Shown here: positions 45,979-57,567 of the stretch, piece after piece
Layout of the letters: every line of letters starts with the position of its first letter
Position numbering within the stretch: the stretch's first letter is position 1
NCBI RefSeq assembly: GCF_030409755.1
Contig: NZ_JAUFQE010000002.1
Span: 3,224,001 to 3,288,000, forward strand
Reading direction: 5' to 3'
Source of the DNA: Vibrio lentus
Lineage (GTDB): Bacteria > Pseudomonadota > Gammaproteobacteria > Enterobacterales > Vibrionaceae
Length of the DNA: 64,000 nucleotides
Made by a program: the position numbers and the translations under genes
Notes under the pieces: generated by a model
What the model was told of the DNA's origin: nothing
Seen by the model: only the letters and a program-made list of their open reading frames with translations
Database searches by the model: none

Positions 45979-46950
45979 ATGCACTCCACATGGCAACCCG
46001 CCGCAACCATTAAGCAGTTAAAGCAACGTGCTGATATCCTTAATCAAATTCGCCAGTTCTTTACAGAGCGAAACGTGTTGGAAGTGGATACACCAGCCAT
46101 GAGTCATGCCACGGTGACGGATGTGCATTTGCATACGTTCAAAACTGAATTCGTAGGGCCGGGTTATGCGCACGGCCAGCCATTGTTCTTTATGACGAGC
46201 CCAGAGTTTCATATGAAACGGCTGTTAGCGGCGGGCAGTGGCTGTATTTACCAAATTTGTAAGTCTTTTCGTAATGAAGAAAACGGCCGTTACCATAACC
46301 CTGAGTTCACCATGTTGGAGTGGTATCGCGTTGGATTTGATCATCATGACCTGATGGATGAAATGGATTTGCTGTTACAGCAGGCTCTAAAATCCGGTGT
46401 TGCGGAGCGAATGACTTACCAGCAAGCCTTTATTGATGTACTGGGTGTGTGTCCATTAGAAGATTCGATGGATACCTTAAAGCAGGCTGCCGCGAAACTA
46501 GGGCTCAGAGACATTGCAGATCCAGAACAAGATCGCGATACCTTATTGCAACTCCTGTTTAGTATTGGTGTTGAGGCGAAAATAGGCCAGCAGGTGCCTG
46601 CGTTTGTGTATGACTTCCCAGCATCACAAGCGGCGTTAGCCAAGATCAATCCAAACGATTCACGGGTCGCCGATCGCTTTGAGGTGTATTTCAAAGGTAT
46701 CGAGCTAGCTAACGGCTTTCATGAGTTAGATAAACCACAAGAACAACTGCAGCGTTTTGAAGATGATAATGCCAAGCGTATTGAGATGGGATTATCACCT
46801 CAACCGATTGATCATCATTTGATTGAGGCATTAAAAGCGGGCTTACCAGACTGTGCCGGTGTTGCTTTAGGTATCGACCGTCTGATCATGCTAGCGTTAG
46901 GTTATGACCATATTGATGATGTGATGGCTTTCCCGTTTCCGCGTTCTTAG
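45979..46950 (+). CDS. epmA: EF-P--(R)-beta-lysine ligase EpmA
   Basis: A class II lysyl-tRNA synthetase paralogue without an anticodon domain that attaches beta-lysine to EF-P. 323 residues from ATG 45979. [57 protein letters not shown] (motif 2) and [15 protein letters not shown] (motif 3) are clear. It is divergent from frdABCD, as in E. coli. Together with epmB and efp it completes the lysylation pathway within 6 kb. Confidence 0.95.
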   Translation: MHSTWQPAATIKQLKQRADILNQIRQFFTERNVLEVDTPAMSHATVTDVHLHTFKTEFVGPGYAHGQPLFFMTSPEFHMKRLLAAGSGCIYQICKSFRNEENGRYHNPEFTMLEWYRVGFDHHDLMDEMDLLLQQALKSGVAERMTYQQAFIDVLGVCPLEDSMDTLKQAAAKLGLRDIADPEQDRDTLLQLLFSIGVEAKIGQQVPAFVYDFPASQAALAKINPNDSRVADRFEVYFKGIELANGFHELDKPQEQLQRFEDDNAKRIEMGLSPQPIDHHLIEALKAGLPDCAGVALGIDRLIMLALGYDHIDDVMAFPFPRS

Positions 46951-47049
46951 TTTATTGCTTTTGTTTTTACTGAGAGTTAGTGGTCCTTAGCTATTCACGG
47001 TTAACTATTAACTCTCAGTTTCCAATCAGCTTCCAGTTTACTTCACTAG

Positions 47050-47937
47050 CTAGCTGACCAAGATACCGGTGCCCAACACAGCAACAATGGCACCTATCCA
47101 AGCGTAGGAATTTGGTCTCTGCTTGGTATAAAGCCAGAGTATTGGTAACAACATGATTGGCGTGGTTGAAGATAACAGAGCGACCATGCCGACATTGCCT
47201 TCCTGCAACGCATACAAGATCAGCGTCATTCCCACCGCCATTGCTAAAAAGCCGTTAACTGCGGTAATCGCGAATATCTGCTTATTCATTGGGTTAAGTG
47301 CGCGTGAAAGTTTAGCGCCCGTTAAGCGAAACAGTGAGTGAGCCACAAAGGCGGTGATCATTCGAATGGCTGAGGCGGCTATTGGGTCAATGCTGGTTTG
47401 CATCACGGGTTTGGCAATAATGCCGCCCAATGCTTGGCAAATCGCCGCTGTGATTCCCAGAGCAACACCAATCCACACTGTGCCTTTGATGGTTTCAAGT
47501 TGGTTATTCGATTGCCCTCGACGGCCAAAGAATATCGCAGTTAATACACCACTAAATACCAATGCAGAACCGATCAGCTCCACCGAAGTCATGCTTTCGC
47601 TAAACAGGAAATAACCGAGAATCGCCGAGAACACGGCATGGCAAGAGAACAGTAAGCCAGCTTGGCGCGGTCCCATGCGATTCAAACAAGCAAATAGGGC
47701 AGTATCACCAATGAAGATACCAATCAGGCCTGACAGCATCATAGGCGTCACCAGATCGGCTTCCACACTTGACCAACCACCAGTAAACCAAGCCATGCTC
47801 GATAAGATGATCGCGGTACAACCCATTCTCCAACGACTATAGGCGAAAGAACCTAAGTGTTGAGCAGGCTTTACTGACATTAGGCTCGCAATCGCCCAAA
47901 GAAAAGCGGCAGCAAGAGCCAACCATTCGAATCCCAT
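47050..47937 (-). CDS. EamA/DMT-family transporter
   Basis: 295 residues, ten membrane helices in two EamA repeats: WLALAAAFLWAIASLMSVKP at the start, LLFSCHAVFSAILGYFLFSE, and in the second half IAASAIRMITAFVAHSLFR and VALLSSTTPIMLLPILWL. It exports or imports a small metabolite; the substrate is unknown. ATG 47937 has AAGGA 9 nt upstream; a longer frame to 47988 is less likely. Confidence 0.88.
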   Translation of the reverse strand: MGFEWLALAAAFLWAIASLMSVKPAQHLGSFAYSRWRMGCTAIILSSMAWFTGGWSSVEADLVTPMMLSGLIGIFIGDTALFACLNRMGPRQAGLLFSCHAVFSAILGYFLFSESMTSVELIGSALVFSGVLTAIFFGRRGQSNNQLETIKGTVWIGVALGITAAICQALGGIIAKPVMQTSIDPIAASAIRMITAFVAHSLFRLTGAKLSRALNPMNKQIFAITAVNGFLAMAVGMTLILYALQEGNVGMVALLSSTTPIMLLPILWLYTKQRPNSYAWIGAIVAVLGTGILVS

Positions 47938-48108
47938 CTGAATAACATCCTTGTGTCTGGGATAAATTAGCTCATCAATATGCATCAAACCGAACCGAGA
48001 ACAAAGTGATTCTTAATAAAAGCACCGCTTTGCTGCTCAGTTACCGCCTTGATCCTCAGTTACTGTTTTGTTCCGGTTATCCGTTTCGCTTGTCTGACTA
48101 GCGAGGCT

Positions 48109-49989
48109 TTATACTTTAAAGCGTTCCACATCTTGGCGCATCGATTCAGCAGCGCTGCTCATTTCATTTGAGCTATTGCGACTGCTTTCCGCCTGTTGTG
48201 CCAAATCGTCAGAGGCATCTTTGATTCCTTGCGTATTACGGCTGATGTCTTCGCTCACCGCGCGTTGCTCTTCTGCAGCGCTGGCTATTTGCAGCGCCAT
48301 GTCGTTGATTTCAGTGATCGCTTGCGTGATTTTAGTCAGGCTGCCATGGGCTTGCTCAGCGAAGCCAACACTGTTCTCTGCCAGTTGAGTGCTGGTGGTC
48401 ATGCTTTCAACAGCATGTTCGGTATTTTTCTGCAGCGTATCAATCATCACGCGAATTTCTTCGGTCGAGCCATGCGTTCTCTGACTTAACACGCGCACTT
48501 CATCGGCCACAACCGCAAATCCACGACCTTGTTCACCTGCTCGAGCGGCTTCAATCGCAGCATTTAATGCCAACAGGTTGGTCTGTTCGGCAATGCCTTG
48601 AATGGTGGAGAGGATCTGGTTAATGCTTTGAGCATTGCTCTCTAATTCACGAATAACATTGGCTGCATCTTCAACTTGTGTTGCTAGGCCAGTAATCGCA
48701 TCGCGGTTTTGTTGGATTACCTCTTGGCCTTCGTTACAAGCGGTAGCGGATGCCTGAGAAGCGGATGCCGTTAATTCGGCATGGCTAGCCACTTCGGCTG
48801 CGGTGGCGGACATCTCATGAATCGCGGTCGCAATTTGGTTGATATCGTTTTGTTGATTCTCAACGCTAATCGAAGATTGGGTCGCCAGCTGATTGGCTTT
48901 CTCTGCATGATTGTTGAGATCGTGGCTGTGTTCTATCACGCCCTTCAACATGCTTTGCATTTGGCTTAAGAACTGGTTCACAAGCTCGGCAAGTTTACCA
49001 ATCTCATCCATACGTGTGATATCAATACGCTGAGTGAGATCGCCTCTGCCTTGAGCCAATTGAGTCAGCGCTGTAGACAGTGTTTGTAATGGAGAAAGCA
49101 GGCGGTTGATCACCATTGTGCTCGCAATTGAAATGATGATGTACAAAACCAAAGAGGTCAGCGTGATGAATTGAATGGCATCGGATACTGCAGAAAACGC
49201 CATCTCTTTATCGATAACAATGCCTAGCGACCAATCGGTATTCGGAACATTGGCAATATAGACCAGCTTATCGCCTTGACCAGGCCAAGTGAGAGTGGTG
49301 ATCATCTGGTCTTGGAGTAGTTGTGAAACCTTGTTGGTTGTTAGCTCTGGATTCAAACTGGTCAATGGTTTTTGACTCAGTTCTTCATCACTGTAGGCAA
49401 CGATGTTGTTGTTGCCATCGACTAAAAACGCAAAGCCATCGTTATCCAGTTTTACATTGAGCACGGTATCAATAATGCTGGTTACGGTTAGATCGGCCGC
49501 GAGAACACCTTGTCTATCGCCACTGAATGCTTTCGCAAAGCTGATGACAATGCTGCCGTCAAAGTCTTGATAAGGTTCGGTAATGATGAGGTCTGATGTT
49601 GCGTTGGCGTCCTTATACCAAGGGCGAGTGCGTGGGTCATAGCCTGCTGGCCAATCTTCACCTTTGTCGCCATAGGCGATAGTGCCATCGCTGAATCCTG
49701 CATAAACAGATAGGAATTGCCCGGCTTGTTTGGTGATCAATAACTCGCGATCAGAGTTACTATTGCTTGAAATAGTCGATTCATTGGCAAGCATCATATC
49801 GCTGCGGATAGAGAGCCAATCGGCAATGTAATTGGTGGTGCCAACACTGACATTTTTCATTTCTTGGTTGATCGCGACTTCAGTCTCTTGAGTTAGCTGA
49901 TTGACCGATATCCAAGCTTGAGCGCCACTTACGACGGCAATAATGACCGCAATTGCGATCTGAATTTTAAACTTAATAGTATGTCTCAA
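48109..49989 (-). CDS. Methyl-accepting chemotaxis protein with dCache sensor
   Basis: 626 residues. TM1 at about 9-28, a periplasmic double-Cache domain ([16 protein letters not shown] is the typical Cache motif), TM2 at about 276-298, HAMP ([20 protein letters not shown]), and a cytoplasmic signalling hairpin whose tip is [20 protein letters not shown]. It signals to CheA/CheW. Amino acids or organic acids are common dCache ligands, but none is shown. It is monocistronic. Confidence 0.93.
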   Translation of the reverse strand: MRHTIKFKIQIAIAVIIAVVSGAQAWISVNQLTQETEVAINQEMKNVSVGTTNYIADWLSIRSDMMLANESTISSNSNSDRELLITKQAGQFLSVYAGFSDGTIAYGDKGEDWPAGYDPRTRPWYKDANATSDLIITEPYQDFDGSIVISFAKAFSGDRQGVLAADLTVTSIIDTVLNVKLDNDGFAFLVDGNNNIVAYSDEELSQKPLTSLNPELTTNKVSQLLQDQMITTLTWPGQGDKLVYIANVPNTDWSLGIVIDKEMAFSAVSDAIQFITLTSLVLYIIISIASTMVINRLLSPLQTLSTALTQLAQGRGDLTQRIDITRMDEIGKLAELVNQFLSQMQSMLKGVIEHSHDLNNHAEKANQLATQSSISVENQQNDINQIATAIHEMSATAAEVASHAELTASASQASATACNEGQEVIQQNRDAITGLATQVEDAANVIRELESNAQSINQILSTIQGIAEQTNLLALNAAIEAARAGEQGRGFAVVADEVRVLSQRTHGSTEEIRVMIDTLQKNTEHAVESMTTSTQLAENSVGFAEQAHGSLTKITQAITEINDMALQIASAAEEQRAVSEDISRNTQGIKDASDDLAQQAESSRNSSNEMSSAAESMRQDVERFKV

Positions 49990-50226
49990 GGTCCATTCCT
50001 CTCTTATTAGACAAAAACCTAACTACGGTGACGTACTTGATATTGAAGTGGTGTGTTTCTTATGGGGGTATATTGCCGTTGTCTTAGGCAGAATGAATGT
50101 GTTTAAAATCATAAATTCTAAATATATTTACTCTGATTTTTGTAAAACAGTGAAGTAAAGTCACAGTTATTTATTGAGTTAAATTTCAATCACTTGTTGT
50201 GGTCATTGTGCGTGAGATAGCGTTAA
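49990..50226. other. Intergenic region upstream of the chemoreceptor
   Basis: About 240 bp, AT-rich, holding the chemoreceptor promoter. No further gene or clear motif found. Confidence 0.4.
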
Positions 50227-50254
50227 TAGGCGCTAAATTTACATTTAGCGCCTT
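50227..50254 (-). terminator. Hairpin after the DASS transporter gene
   Basis: AGGCGCTAAAT and ATTTAGCGCCT form an 11-bp stem around TTAC. It lacks a good T-run but is placed 32 nt past the stop. Confidence 0.6.
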
Positions 50255-50285
50255 AGTCGGAATAAAAGTGATCGTTGAACGTCTA

Positions 50286-51701
50286 TTAGGTGATGATGAA
50301 CAACGCGAGGTAGACCATTAACAAGCCGACAATACCTAAGATGATGCCCATCTTCGCCATGTCTTTGCTTTCGATGAGGCCAGTTGAGTAAGCCAGTGAG
50401 TTGGGTGGTGTCGATACTGGAAGAATCATACCGAGTGATGCGGAGAAGGCGACCACAACTAACAAGCCTTGTAAGCCGCCAATCGCGACCAAACTTTCCA
50501 TGGACGCGCCAATTGCAGCGGCTATCGGCATCAACAAGTTGGCAGTCGCGGTGTTCGACATGAAGTTCGCCATTAACCAACACACGATAGATAGAGTTAG
50601 TACCACAGCAGCAGGAGAGAGCGATTCATAATCAATCGCGTGCGCTAATGCGGCAGCTAGTCCTGTTTTGTCTAAGCCAATACCAATCGCAATACCACCC
50701 GCGACTAACCACAACACATCCCAGTTAATCAGCTTGAGCTCTTCTTTGCCCATGATGCCGGTCAGAGTGAACACCGCCAGTGGAATGATCGAGACCACAT
50801 AAGTGTTCATGCCGTGCAGTTTGGTGGTCATCCACAACAGGATAGTGGCAGCGAAGGTGACGTAAACGACAATCGCTCTCCAACTTTTTCTAAATTGACC
50901 ATCAAGCTTGAGAACCATGTTTCTTTCTTTAGAAGGGAAGAGTTTTTGTAGAAGGAACCAAGCGATGGTCAGTTGGATGATCACAAAGGGTAAGCCCATC
51001 ATCATCCAGCTAAGGAAGTCGATACTGTTCTCGCCAGTTAGGTATTGCAGTGCGATCGCATTGGGTGGCGTACCGATTGGTGTCGCGATACCGCCAGTAT
51101 TGGCAGCAATTGGAATACATAACACGAGCGCTTTAATCCCCATGTCGCCTTTTGGCGCAGAGGCTACGATCGGACCTAGCAGCGCAAGCATCATTACCGT
51201 TGTGGCGGTATTCGACATGAACATCGAGAACACTGCAGTGATCAGCATTAAACCGAGCATGATGAAGCGCGGCTCTGTGCCAAACGGCTTAAGCAGCACT
51301 CGAGCTAGGTTGTTGTCGAGTTCGTACTTAGATGCGGAGATGGCGAGAGCAAAACCACCCATGAAAAGGATGATGATTGGTGACGAAAATGCACCGAAGA
51401 TGTCGGTATATTTGATTAACTCACCGAGATCGTGTCCCGCTGGTGGATTTCTAAATAAGTGTAGGCCTTTGTCGGAGATCATCACCAGTTCAAGTGCAAT
51501 GATCAGAATTGAGGTGGCGAATACCGGAACGGGCTCTAGTACCCAAAGCAGTGCAGCTAAGAGGAATATGGCCAGTAAGCGGTGTTGAATCAGCGTGAGA
51601 TCATCGATTGGTATTGAATCTATCGGCATGAATAACACGCCTAAGGGAATCGCAAAACAAATCAACAGCTTGACCAGAACGCCAATATTGAGTTTAGGCA
51701 T
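50286..51701 (-). CDS. DASS (SLC13) sodium-coupled dicarboxylate/sulfate transporter
   Basis: 471 residues, about 11-13 membrane segments. The two SNT signatures of the family appear as FMSNTATTVMMLALLGPIV and FMSNTATANLLMPIAAAIG, with hairpin regions GGIATPIGTPPNAIALQY and LPVSTPPNSLAYSTG. It resembles VcINDY-type carriers, so Na+-driven dicarboxylate uptake is likely. Start ATG 51701 (MPKLNIGVLVKLL) is preferred, with AGGGT upstream; the frame is open to 51731. Confidence 0.9.
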   Translation of the reverse strand: MPKLNIGVLVKLLICFAIPLGVLFMPIDSIPIDDLTLIQHRLLAIFLLAALLWVLEPVPVFATSILIIALELVMISDKGLHLFRNPPAGHDLGELIKYTDIFGAFSSPIIILFMGGFALAISASKYELDNNLARVLLKPFGTEPRFIMLGLMLITAVFSMFMSNTATTVMMLALLGPIVASAPKGDMGIKALVLCIPIAANTGGIATPIGTPPNAIALQYLTGENSIDFLSWMMMGLPFVIIQLTIAWFLLQKLFPSKERNMVLKLDGQFRKSWRAIVVYVTFAATILLWMTTKLHGMNTYVVSIIPLAVFTLTGIMGKEELKLINWDVLWLVAGGIAIGIGLDKTGLAAALAHAIDYESLSPAAVVLTLSIVCWLMANFMSNTATANLLMPIAAAIGASMESLVAIGGLQGLLVVVAFSASLGMILPVSTPPNSLAYSTGLIESKDMAKMGIILGIVGLLMVYLALFIIT

Positions 51702-51731
51702 GTACAAAGACCCTATAAAAAATATCTTCAA

Positions 51732-51928
51732 ATAGAGTAAGTTATCTGGATTTTTGGTACTTGGAGACGGGTTGTAAAATCGAAAAGTTGTTTAAGGTTT
51801 CGACAGTTGTTTTGTTTTTGGTCAATCTTTTGTCTGGGCAATTCGACGTCCTGCTCGTTGGGAGTAAGGTTGTCGGTAGTTAGACTTGTTGAAATCTTGG
51901 AGGGAAGTGTCTGGAGCTAGATAAGAAA
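51732..51928. other. Intergenic region upstream of the DASS transporter gene
   Basis: AT-rich leader; the promoter of the transporter gene must be here. No strong operator seen. Confidence 0.35.
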
Positions 51929-51972
51929 AAGGCGCGTTCTTCTCTAAATATAGAAAAATAACGCGCCTTTAA
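51929..51972 (-). terminator. psd terminator
   Basis: On the minus strand AAAGGCGCGTT...AACGCGCCTTT encloses a loop of about 21 nt and is followed by TTCTTATC; 24 nt after the psd stop. Confidence 0.75.
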
Positions 51973-51996
51973 AACTAAATGAGCTAACTCAAACCG

Positions 51997-52908
51997 TTAA
52001 GCTTGGTCAGTGTTCTCTGCTGAATCAACAGCTTCAGTCTCAACTTCTTTACCCGCAATGTGCGCGAAAGGGGTGCCTAGAACGGTCTTCTCACCATTCT
52101 GCATCGTTTCGTCAAACTTGATTGCATCTTTAGCAAATAGGTTGATAACCGTTGAACCAAGCTTGAAGCGACCCATCTCTTCGCCTTTCTTCAAGATGAT
52201 AGATTTATCACCTTGTGCCGGGTAATCCCACTTGTAAACTGAGTTACCGCGAGGTGGCGTGATGGTGCCAGCCCATACTTGCTCGATGCTACCTACGATA
52301 GTTGCACCAACCAGCACTTGTGCCATTGGGCCAAATTCAGTATCAAAGATACAAACCACACGCTCGTTACGTGCGAATAGGTTTGGAACGTTCTCTGCCG
52401 TTAGCGGGTTTACTGAGAAAAGGTCTCCTGGAACGTAGATCATCTGACGCAGTGTGCCATCGCATGGCATGTGCACGCGGTGATAATCACTTGGCGACAA
52501 GTAAAGCGTTGCGAATTCGCCGTCTTTAAATTCATCGGCTAGAGCAGCATCACCACCCAATAGCTCACGAGCTGAGTAGTTATGGTTTTTAGCTTGAATC
52601 AGTTGACCATCAGTAATTGGGCCAAATTGGCTTACGCGAGCATCAGCAGGGTGAACAATAACAGAGTCACCTTCTGCGATAGGGCGCATGCCTTCTTTCA
52701 ATTCACGTACGAAGAATTCATTGAATGTTTTAAAGTGTTTTGGATCGCTATGCAGAGCTTCATCCATGTTTACTTTGTATTGCTTGATGAACCAGTTGAT
52801 GATCGCTGTCGTTAAACCACCCGCTTTAGCAGACGCCAGTTTACCAACTAAACGAGTCAGGCCATGTTGTGGGATCCAGTACTGCAATCCAACTTTAATC
52901 TTATCCAT
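51997..52908 (-). CDS. psd: Phosphatidylserine decarboxylase proenzyme
   Basis: 303 residues. Makes phosphatidylethanolamine in the inner membrane. The self-cleavage motif LGST (in [13 protein letters not shown]) generates the pyruvoyl group, with the catalytic Asp/His block in [11 protein letters not shown] and the [15 protein letters not shown] segment. The acidic tail ([15 protein letters not shown]) is extra. It is downstream of rsgA on the same strand with a 125-bp gap, the E. coli order. Confidence 0.97.
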   Translation of the reverse strand: MDKIKVGLQYWIPQHGLTRLVGKLASAKAGGLTTAIINWFIKQYKVNMDEALHSDPKHFKTFNEFFVRELKEGMRPIAEGDSVIVHPADARVSQFGPITDGQLIQAKNHNYSARELLGGDAALADEFKDGEFATLYLSPSDYHRVHMPCDGTLRQMIYVPGDLFSVNPLTAENVPNLFARNERVVCIFDTEFGPMAQVLVGATIVGSIEQVWAGTITPPRGNSVYKWDYPAQGDKSIILKKGEEMGRFKLGSTVINLFAKDAIKFDETMQNGEKTVLGTPFAHIAGKEVETEAVDSAENTDQA

Positions 52909-53033
52909 TGTATTAATTTTCCAATGCTAATTGTTTTTCAATTAAATCTGTCGATGACGGTTTAGGGCGCGAGATGTTACTTAAATTCGCGCCAATTGTC
53001 AGTAAATGCACACATTTGTTCACAAAAACGCGA

Positions 53034-54089
53034 TTAGAGATCGGCTTTCTTGCTTCGTGAGTACTGACGGTTATCTTTGTTGTCAGCCATTGTTTCAATA
53101 ATACGGTGGTAGCTAGCAAAGCGTAAGCGGCTAATTTTTCCGTCTTCAACGGCTTCACGCAGAAGACATCCTGGGTCGTCATTGTGTTTACAATCGCGGA
53201 ACTTACAGCCACCTAGGTATGGCTTGAATTCAATGAAAGCATCTGTGACTTCATCGGGTTCTAAATGCCATAGGCCGAATTCACGTACCCCAGGGGAATC
53301 GATAAGATCACCACCAGAAGGGAAGTGATACAAACGCGCTGCTGTGGTGGTGTGTTGACCCAGCCCTGAGTTTTCAGAAACTGCACCTTCTTCAATGTCC
53401 AGTGTTGGCATCAGTGCATTCACTACGCTGGATTTACCTACGCCAGATTGACCAACGAAAATGTTGATACGATCTTTCAGTTCAGCTTCTAACTCTTTGA
53501 TGCCGTAACCCGACTCTTTACTCACGAACATGACTTTATAGCCGATTTTCTCGTATATCTTCAGTGTTTCGCGGTATTCGCTAATTTGTTGCTCTGTCAG
53601 CAAGTCGACTTTATTGAGTACAACTAAAGGAGCAATATTCACCGTTTCAGAGGCGATCAAGTAACGGTCGATGATATTAAGTGATAGCTCTGGTAGTACA
53701 GCTGAAACGATAACCATTTGGTCTACGTTTGCGGCAACCGGTTTTAGGCCGTCATAGTAGTCAGGACGAGTTAGCATTGATGTTCTAGGCTCAACGGCTT
53801 CGACAACACCAGAGATGCCAGCCATTGATTCAAGCCCTGCGCGCCAAGTTACTTTGTCTCCGGAAACTAACGTTTCGATACTACGACGTAAGTTACAACG
53901 GTGAACTTCGTTGGTTTCAAGATCTTCGATATCAGCATGTTGACCAAAGCGCGTAATCACGAGTCCGCTTTTTGTTCCGCCAAGCATGTTCTCATCCCAC
54001 TGGATAGAATCTTCTTTCTTGAGTCGCTTGTTCTGGTTGCTACGTACGCGACGTACCTGACCTTTGGTTAACTTCTTTTTTTTAGCCAC
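53034..54089 (-). CDS. rsgA: Ribosome small subunit-dependent GTPase RsgA
   Basis: 351 residues. A circularly permuted GTPase acting in late 30S maturation: an N-terminal OB fold, then G4 (VVLNKVDLL), G1 ([14 protein letters not shown]) and G3 ([12 protein letters not shown]) in that order, and a zinc-binding C-terminus ([16 protein letters not shown]). The start is a Lys-rich segment ([14 protein letters not shown]). Divergent from orn. Confidence 0.97.
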   Translation of the reverse strand: MAKKKKLTKGQVRRVRSNQNKRLKKEDSIQWDENMLGGTKSGLVITRFGQHADIEDLETNEVHRCNLRRSIETLVSGDKVTWRAGLESMAGISGVVEAVEPRTSMLTRPDYYDGLKPVAANVDQMVIVSAVLPELSLNIIDRYLIASETVNIAPLVVLNKVDLLTEQQISEYRETLKIYEKIGYKVMFVSKESGYGIKELEAELKDRINIFVGQSGVGKSSVVNALMPTLDIEEGAVSENSGLGQHTTTAARLYHFPSGGDLIDSPGVREFGLWHLEPDEVTDAFIEFKPYLGGCKFRDCKHNDDPGCLLREAVEDGKISRLRFASYHRIIETMADNKDNRQYSRSKKADL

Positions 54090-54238
54090 AATTTTTCACT
54101 TAACACATCTAACTTGATGATTGAGGACTCAAACAGGATGTTATTGGTGCCACTGATTTCGATGGCCCTAAAGCTAGTTTGAGTATAGTTATTTGGGTAT
54201 AGTACCTCTTTTACACATAAACAAATAGGCGACGCCTT

Positions 54239-54784
54239 ATGTCCTTTAGCGATCAGAACCTTATTTGGGTTGATCTAGAGATGACAGGACTTGATCCTGA
54301 AACTCATAAAATTATTGAAATTGCTTCTATCGTTACAGATAGTGAGCTCAACATTCTGGCTGAAGGGCCTGTTTTGGCCATTCACCAACCTCAGAGTGAA
54401 CTGGATAAGATGGATGAGTGGTGTACGACGACTCATACTGGCAGCGGTTTAGTAAAGAGAATTCAAGAAAGCACCGTTTCAGAGCAAGACGCAATCAAAC
54501 AAACGATTGAGTTTCTTGAAAAGTGGGTACCGAAAGGTAAATCGCCTATTTGTGGTAACAGCATTGGCCAAGATCGCCGTTTCCTATACAAGCACATGCC
54601 AGAGTTGGAAGAGTACTTCCACTACCGCTATGTCGACGTAAGCACTTTGAAAGAGCTTGCGCGTCGTTGGAAACCTGAAGTACTCGATGGTTTTTCTAAA
54701 TCAGGAAGCCACCTTGCATTAGACGATATTCGAGAGTCGATTGCAGAGCTACAGTACTACCGAAAAACAATCATTAGCATCTAA
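54239..54784 (+). CDS. orn: Oligoribonuclease
   Basis: 181 residues. Degrades 2-5 nt RNA, including pGpG. The DEDDh exonuclease residues are in [40 protein letters not shown] and [11 protein letters not shown]. It is followed by the tRNA-Gly array, as in E. coli (orn-glyVXY-queG). Confidence 0.98.
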   Translation: MSFSDQNLIWVDLEMTGLDPETHKIIEIASIVTDSELNILAEGPVLAIHQPQSELDKMDEWCTTTHTGSGLVKRIQESTVSEQDAIKQTIEFLEKWVPKGKSPICGNSIGQDRRFLYKHMPELEEYFHYRYVDVSTLKELARRWKPEVLDGFSKSGSHLALDDIRESIAELQYYRKTIISI

Positions 54785-54901
54785 TCTGATTGAATGATCA
54801 CGTTTATCTAACTTTTCAGGTACATACAGGGCATTTTTTTTGCAAATTTGTGTGCTTTTTCAGCAGTTGAGTAAAAACTTGCTGATTTTTGCATTAAGGA
54901 C

Positions 54902-54929
54902 TTGCATCACAAAAAAATGCTCTTATAAT
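54902..54929 (+). promoter_or_regulatory. Promoter of the tRNA array
   Basis: TTGCAT, 16 nt, TATAAT, followed by a GC-rich discriminator (CGCAGCCC), the layout of stringently controlled stable-RNA promoters. It lies 36 nt before the first tRNA. Confidence 0.8.
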
Positions 54930-54964
54930 TCGCAGCCCTGAACGGCGAAAGACGTTTTCAGATT

Positions 54965-55040
54965 GCGATACTAGCTCAGTTGGTAGAGCGCAACCTTGCC
55001 AAGGTTGAGGTCATCGGTTCGAACCCGATGTATCGCTCCA
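54965..55040 (+). tRNA. tRNA-Gly (GCC), copy 1
   Basis: 76 nt with encoded CCA; anticodon loop TTGCCAA, acceptor stem GCGATAC/GTATCGC. All eight Gly copies are identical. Confidence 0.97.
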
Positions 55041-55092
55041 AATTCTCTCTTTTTTAGAGAACAGTTTCATTGTCTTAAACAATGCATCCGGA

Positions 55093-55169
<77 letters not shown>

Positions 55170-55228
55170 CATTACAGTTGAACGTTGGTTTGATGCTTCT
55201 TAGCAGACAAGATGAACGGTTAGCTTAT

Positions 55229-55304
55229 GCGATACTAGCTCAGTTGGTAGAGCGCAACCTTGCCAAGGTTGAGGTCATCGGTTCGAACCCGATGTATCGC
55301 TCCA
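55229..55304 (+). tRNA. tRNA-Gly (GCC), copy 2
   Basis: Identical to copy 1. Confidence 0.97.
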
Positions 55305-55355
55305 AATTCTCTCTTTTTAGAGAACAGTTTCATTGTCTTAAACAATGCATCCGGA

Positions 55356-55432
<77 letters not shown>

Positions 55433-55490
55433 CATTACAGTTGAACGTTGATTTGAAGCTTCTTAGCAGAAAGATGGACGGTTAGCTTAT

Positions 55491-55566
55491 GCGATACTAG
55501 CTCAGTTGGTAGAGCGCAACCTTGCCAAGGTTGAGGTCATCGGTTCGAACCCGATGTATCGCTCCA
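55491..55566 (+). tRNA. tRNA-Gly (GCC), copy 3
   Basis: Identical to copy 1. Confidence 0.97.
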
Positions 55567-55651
55567 AATTCTATTCTTAGAAGCTGTCTCTTTGAGAAAG
55601 TGCTCAGAATGAAAATGGTTTAGTCTCATTGTCTTAAACAATGCATCCGGA

Positions 55652-55728
<77 letters not shown>

Positions 55729-55787
55729 CATTACAGTTAAACGTTGGTTTGATGCTTCTTAGCAGACAAGATGAACGGTTAGCTTAT

Positions 55788-55863
55788 GCGATACTAGCTC
55801 AGTTGGTAGAGCGCAACCTTGCCAAGGTTGAGGTCATCGGTTCGAACCCGATGTATCGCTCCA
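55788..55863 (+). tRNA. tRNA-Gly (GCC), copy 4
   Basis: Identical to copy 1. Confidence 0.97.
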
Positions 55864-55899
55864 ATTTAAAGCCTCATTGTCTTAAACAATGCATCCGGA

Positions 55900-55976
<77 letters not shown>

Positions 55977-56035
55977 CATTACAGTTGAACGTTGATTTGA
56001 TGCTTCTTAGCAGACAAGATGGACGGTTAGCTTAT

Positions 56036-56111
56036 GCGATACTAGCTCAGTTGGTAGAGCGCAACCTTGCCAAGGTTGAGGTCATCGGTTCGAACCCGAT
56101 GTATCGCTCCA
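56036..56111 (+). tRNA. tRNA-Gly (GCC), copy 5
   Basis: Identical to copy 1. Confidence 0.97.
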
Positions 56112-56181
56112 AATTCTATTCTTAGAGCCTTGCTCAGAATGAAAATGGTTTAGTCTCATTGTCTTAAACAATGCATCCGGA

Positions 56182-56258
<77 letters not shown>

Positions 56259-56317
56259 CATTACAGTTAAACGTTGATTTGATGCTTCTTAGCAGACAAG
56301 ATGAACGGTTAGCTCAT

Positions 56318-56393
56318 GCGATACTAGCTCAGTTGGTAGAGCGCAACCTTGCCAAGGTTGAGGTCATCGGTTCGAACCCGATGTATCGCTCCA
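56318..56393 (+). tRNA. tRNA-Gly (GCC), copy 6
   Basis: Identical to copy 1. Confidence 0.97.
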
Positions 56394-56444
56394 AATTCTC
56401 TCTTTTTAGAGAACAGTTTCATTGTCTTAAACAATGCATCCGGA

Positions 56445-56521
<77 letters not shown>

Positions 56522-56580
56522 CATTACAGTTGAACGTTGATTTGATGCTTCTTAGCAGACAAGATGGACGGTTAGCTTAT

Positions 56581-56656
56581 GCGATACTAGCTCAGTTGGT
56601 AGAGCGCAACCTTGCCAAGGTTGAGGTCATCGGTTCGAACCCGATGTATCGCTCCA
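56581..56656 (+). tRNA. tRNA-Gly (GCC), copy 7
   Basis: Identical to copy 1. Confidence 0.97.
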
Positions 56657-56744
56657 AATTCTATTGTTAGAGCCTTGCTCAGAATGAAAATGGTTTAGTC
56701 TCATTGTCTTAAACGGTAATGATGCGAAAAGAGAAACATCCGGA

Positions 56745-56821
<77 letters not shown>

Positions 56822-56880
56822 CATTACAGTTAAACGTTAATTTGCTGCTTCTTAGCAGAAAAGATGAACGGTTAGCTTAT

Positions 56881-56956
56881 GCGATACTAGCTCAGTTGGT
56901 AGAGCGCAACCTTGCCAAGGTTGAGGTCATCGGTTCGAACCCGATGTATCGCTCCA
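56881..56956 (+). tRNA. tRNA-Gly (GCC), copy 8
   Basis: Identical to copy 1; last gene of the array. Confidence 0.97.
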
Positions 56957-57068
56957 GTTTACTCTTCATGGTAAACAAAACTCTTTAAACCACAGCGTTT
57001 AAAGACGACCTTACCGGTCACGCTCTTTCTTTAATGCTGCGAAGCATAATCCCCCAAAAAAGAAAATA

Positions 57069-57095
57069 ATCCTCCATCATGGTGGATATTTTTTT
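57069..57095 (+). terminator. Terminator of the tRNA array
   Basis: ATCCTCCA, loop TCA, TGGTGGAT with one T-T mismatch, then ATTTTTTT, 113 nt after the last tRNA. Confidence 0.85.
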
Positions 57096-57161
57096 GTCTT
57101 AAATTTTTCTTAGCAACTGGAATGCTAGCAAACATCAGGTCTCTGAAGCAGATACTTGAGG

Positions 57162-57454
57162 TTTTTCACATCTATAAACAGACTTATCCACAAAGTGTTA
57201 GGTGTGGATAACTTGGTTGATAAAGTTATTTCAGACTTAATTCTTTACATATCTCAAAAAGATCTTTCTTTATTTCAATGCGTTAGCAAAACGCAACTCT
57301 CTGTAACTTGTTGTTTTATATTGGATTGTCACTTGGCTTGTGATTGAGCTAAAGATCGTTAACTTGTTGTTTTTTGATCTTAATCATTTATGGGCTTTGT
57401 GTTTAACTTTATGCGGGTGTTGGAAGTTTACGAAATATTTTAATTTTTTCCACA
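57162..57454. promoter_or_regulatory. Cluster of DnaA boxes, datA-like candidate
   Basis: Four matches to TTWTNCACA: TTTTTCACA (57162-57170), TTATCCACA (57184-57192), TGTGGATAA in reverse (57203-57211) and TTTTCCACA (57446-57454). The two middle boxes are perfect strong boxes in inverted orientation 10 nt apart. The region is AT-rich, has three GATC sites, and no gene. In E. coli the DnaA-titration locus datA lies at the same place, between glyVXY and queG (from memory). An IHF site could not be fixed by eye; AACTTGGTTGATA at 57210-57222 is a near match with wrong spacing. Confidence 0.6.
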
Positions 57455-57567
57455 TTGCCAAAATTGAGAACAAGGTCAAACATTGTTCTAATATTATGTG
57501 CAACGGGTTGTCTTAAATATTGGACTATTTAGGCAGGTTAATTAGCCAATCGTTGGTGCTTAAAGGG

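Noticed and set aside
57162..57454. Chromosomal replication origin oriC
   Set aside because: The context (tRNA array, queG) is not that of a vibrio oriC (mioC/mnmG), and only four boxes are present without a clear unwinding element. A datA-like role fits better.
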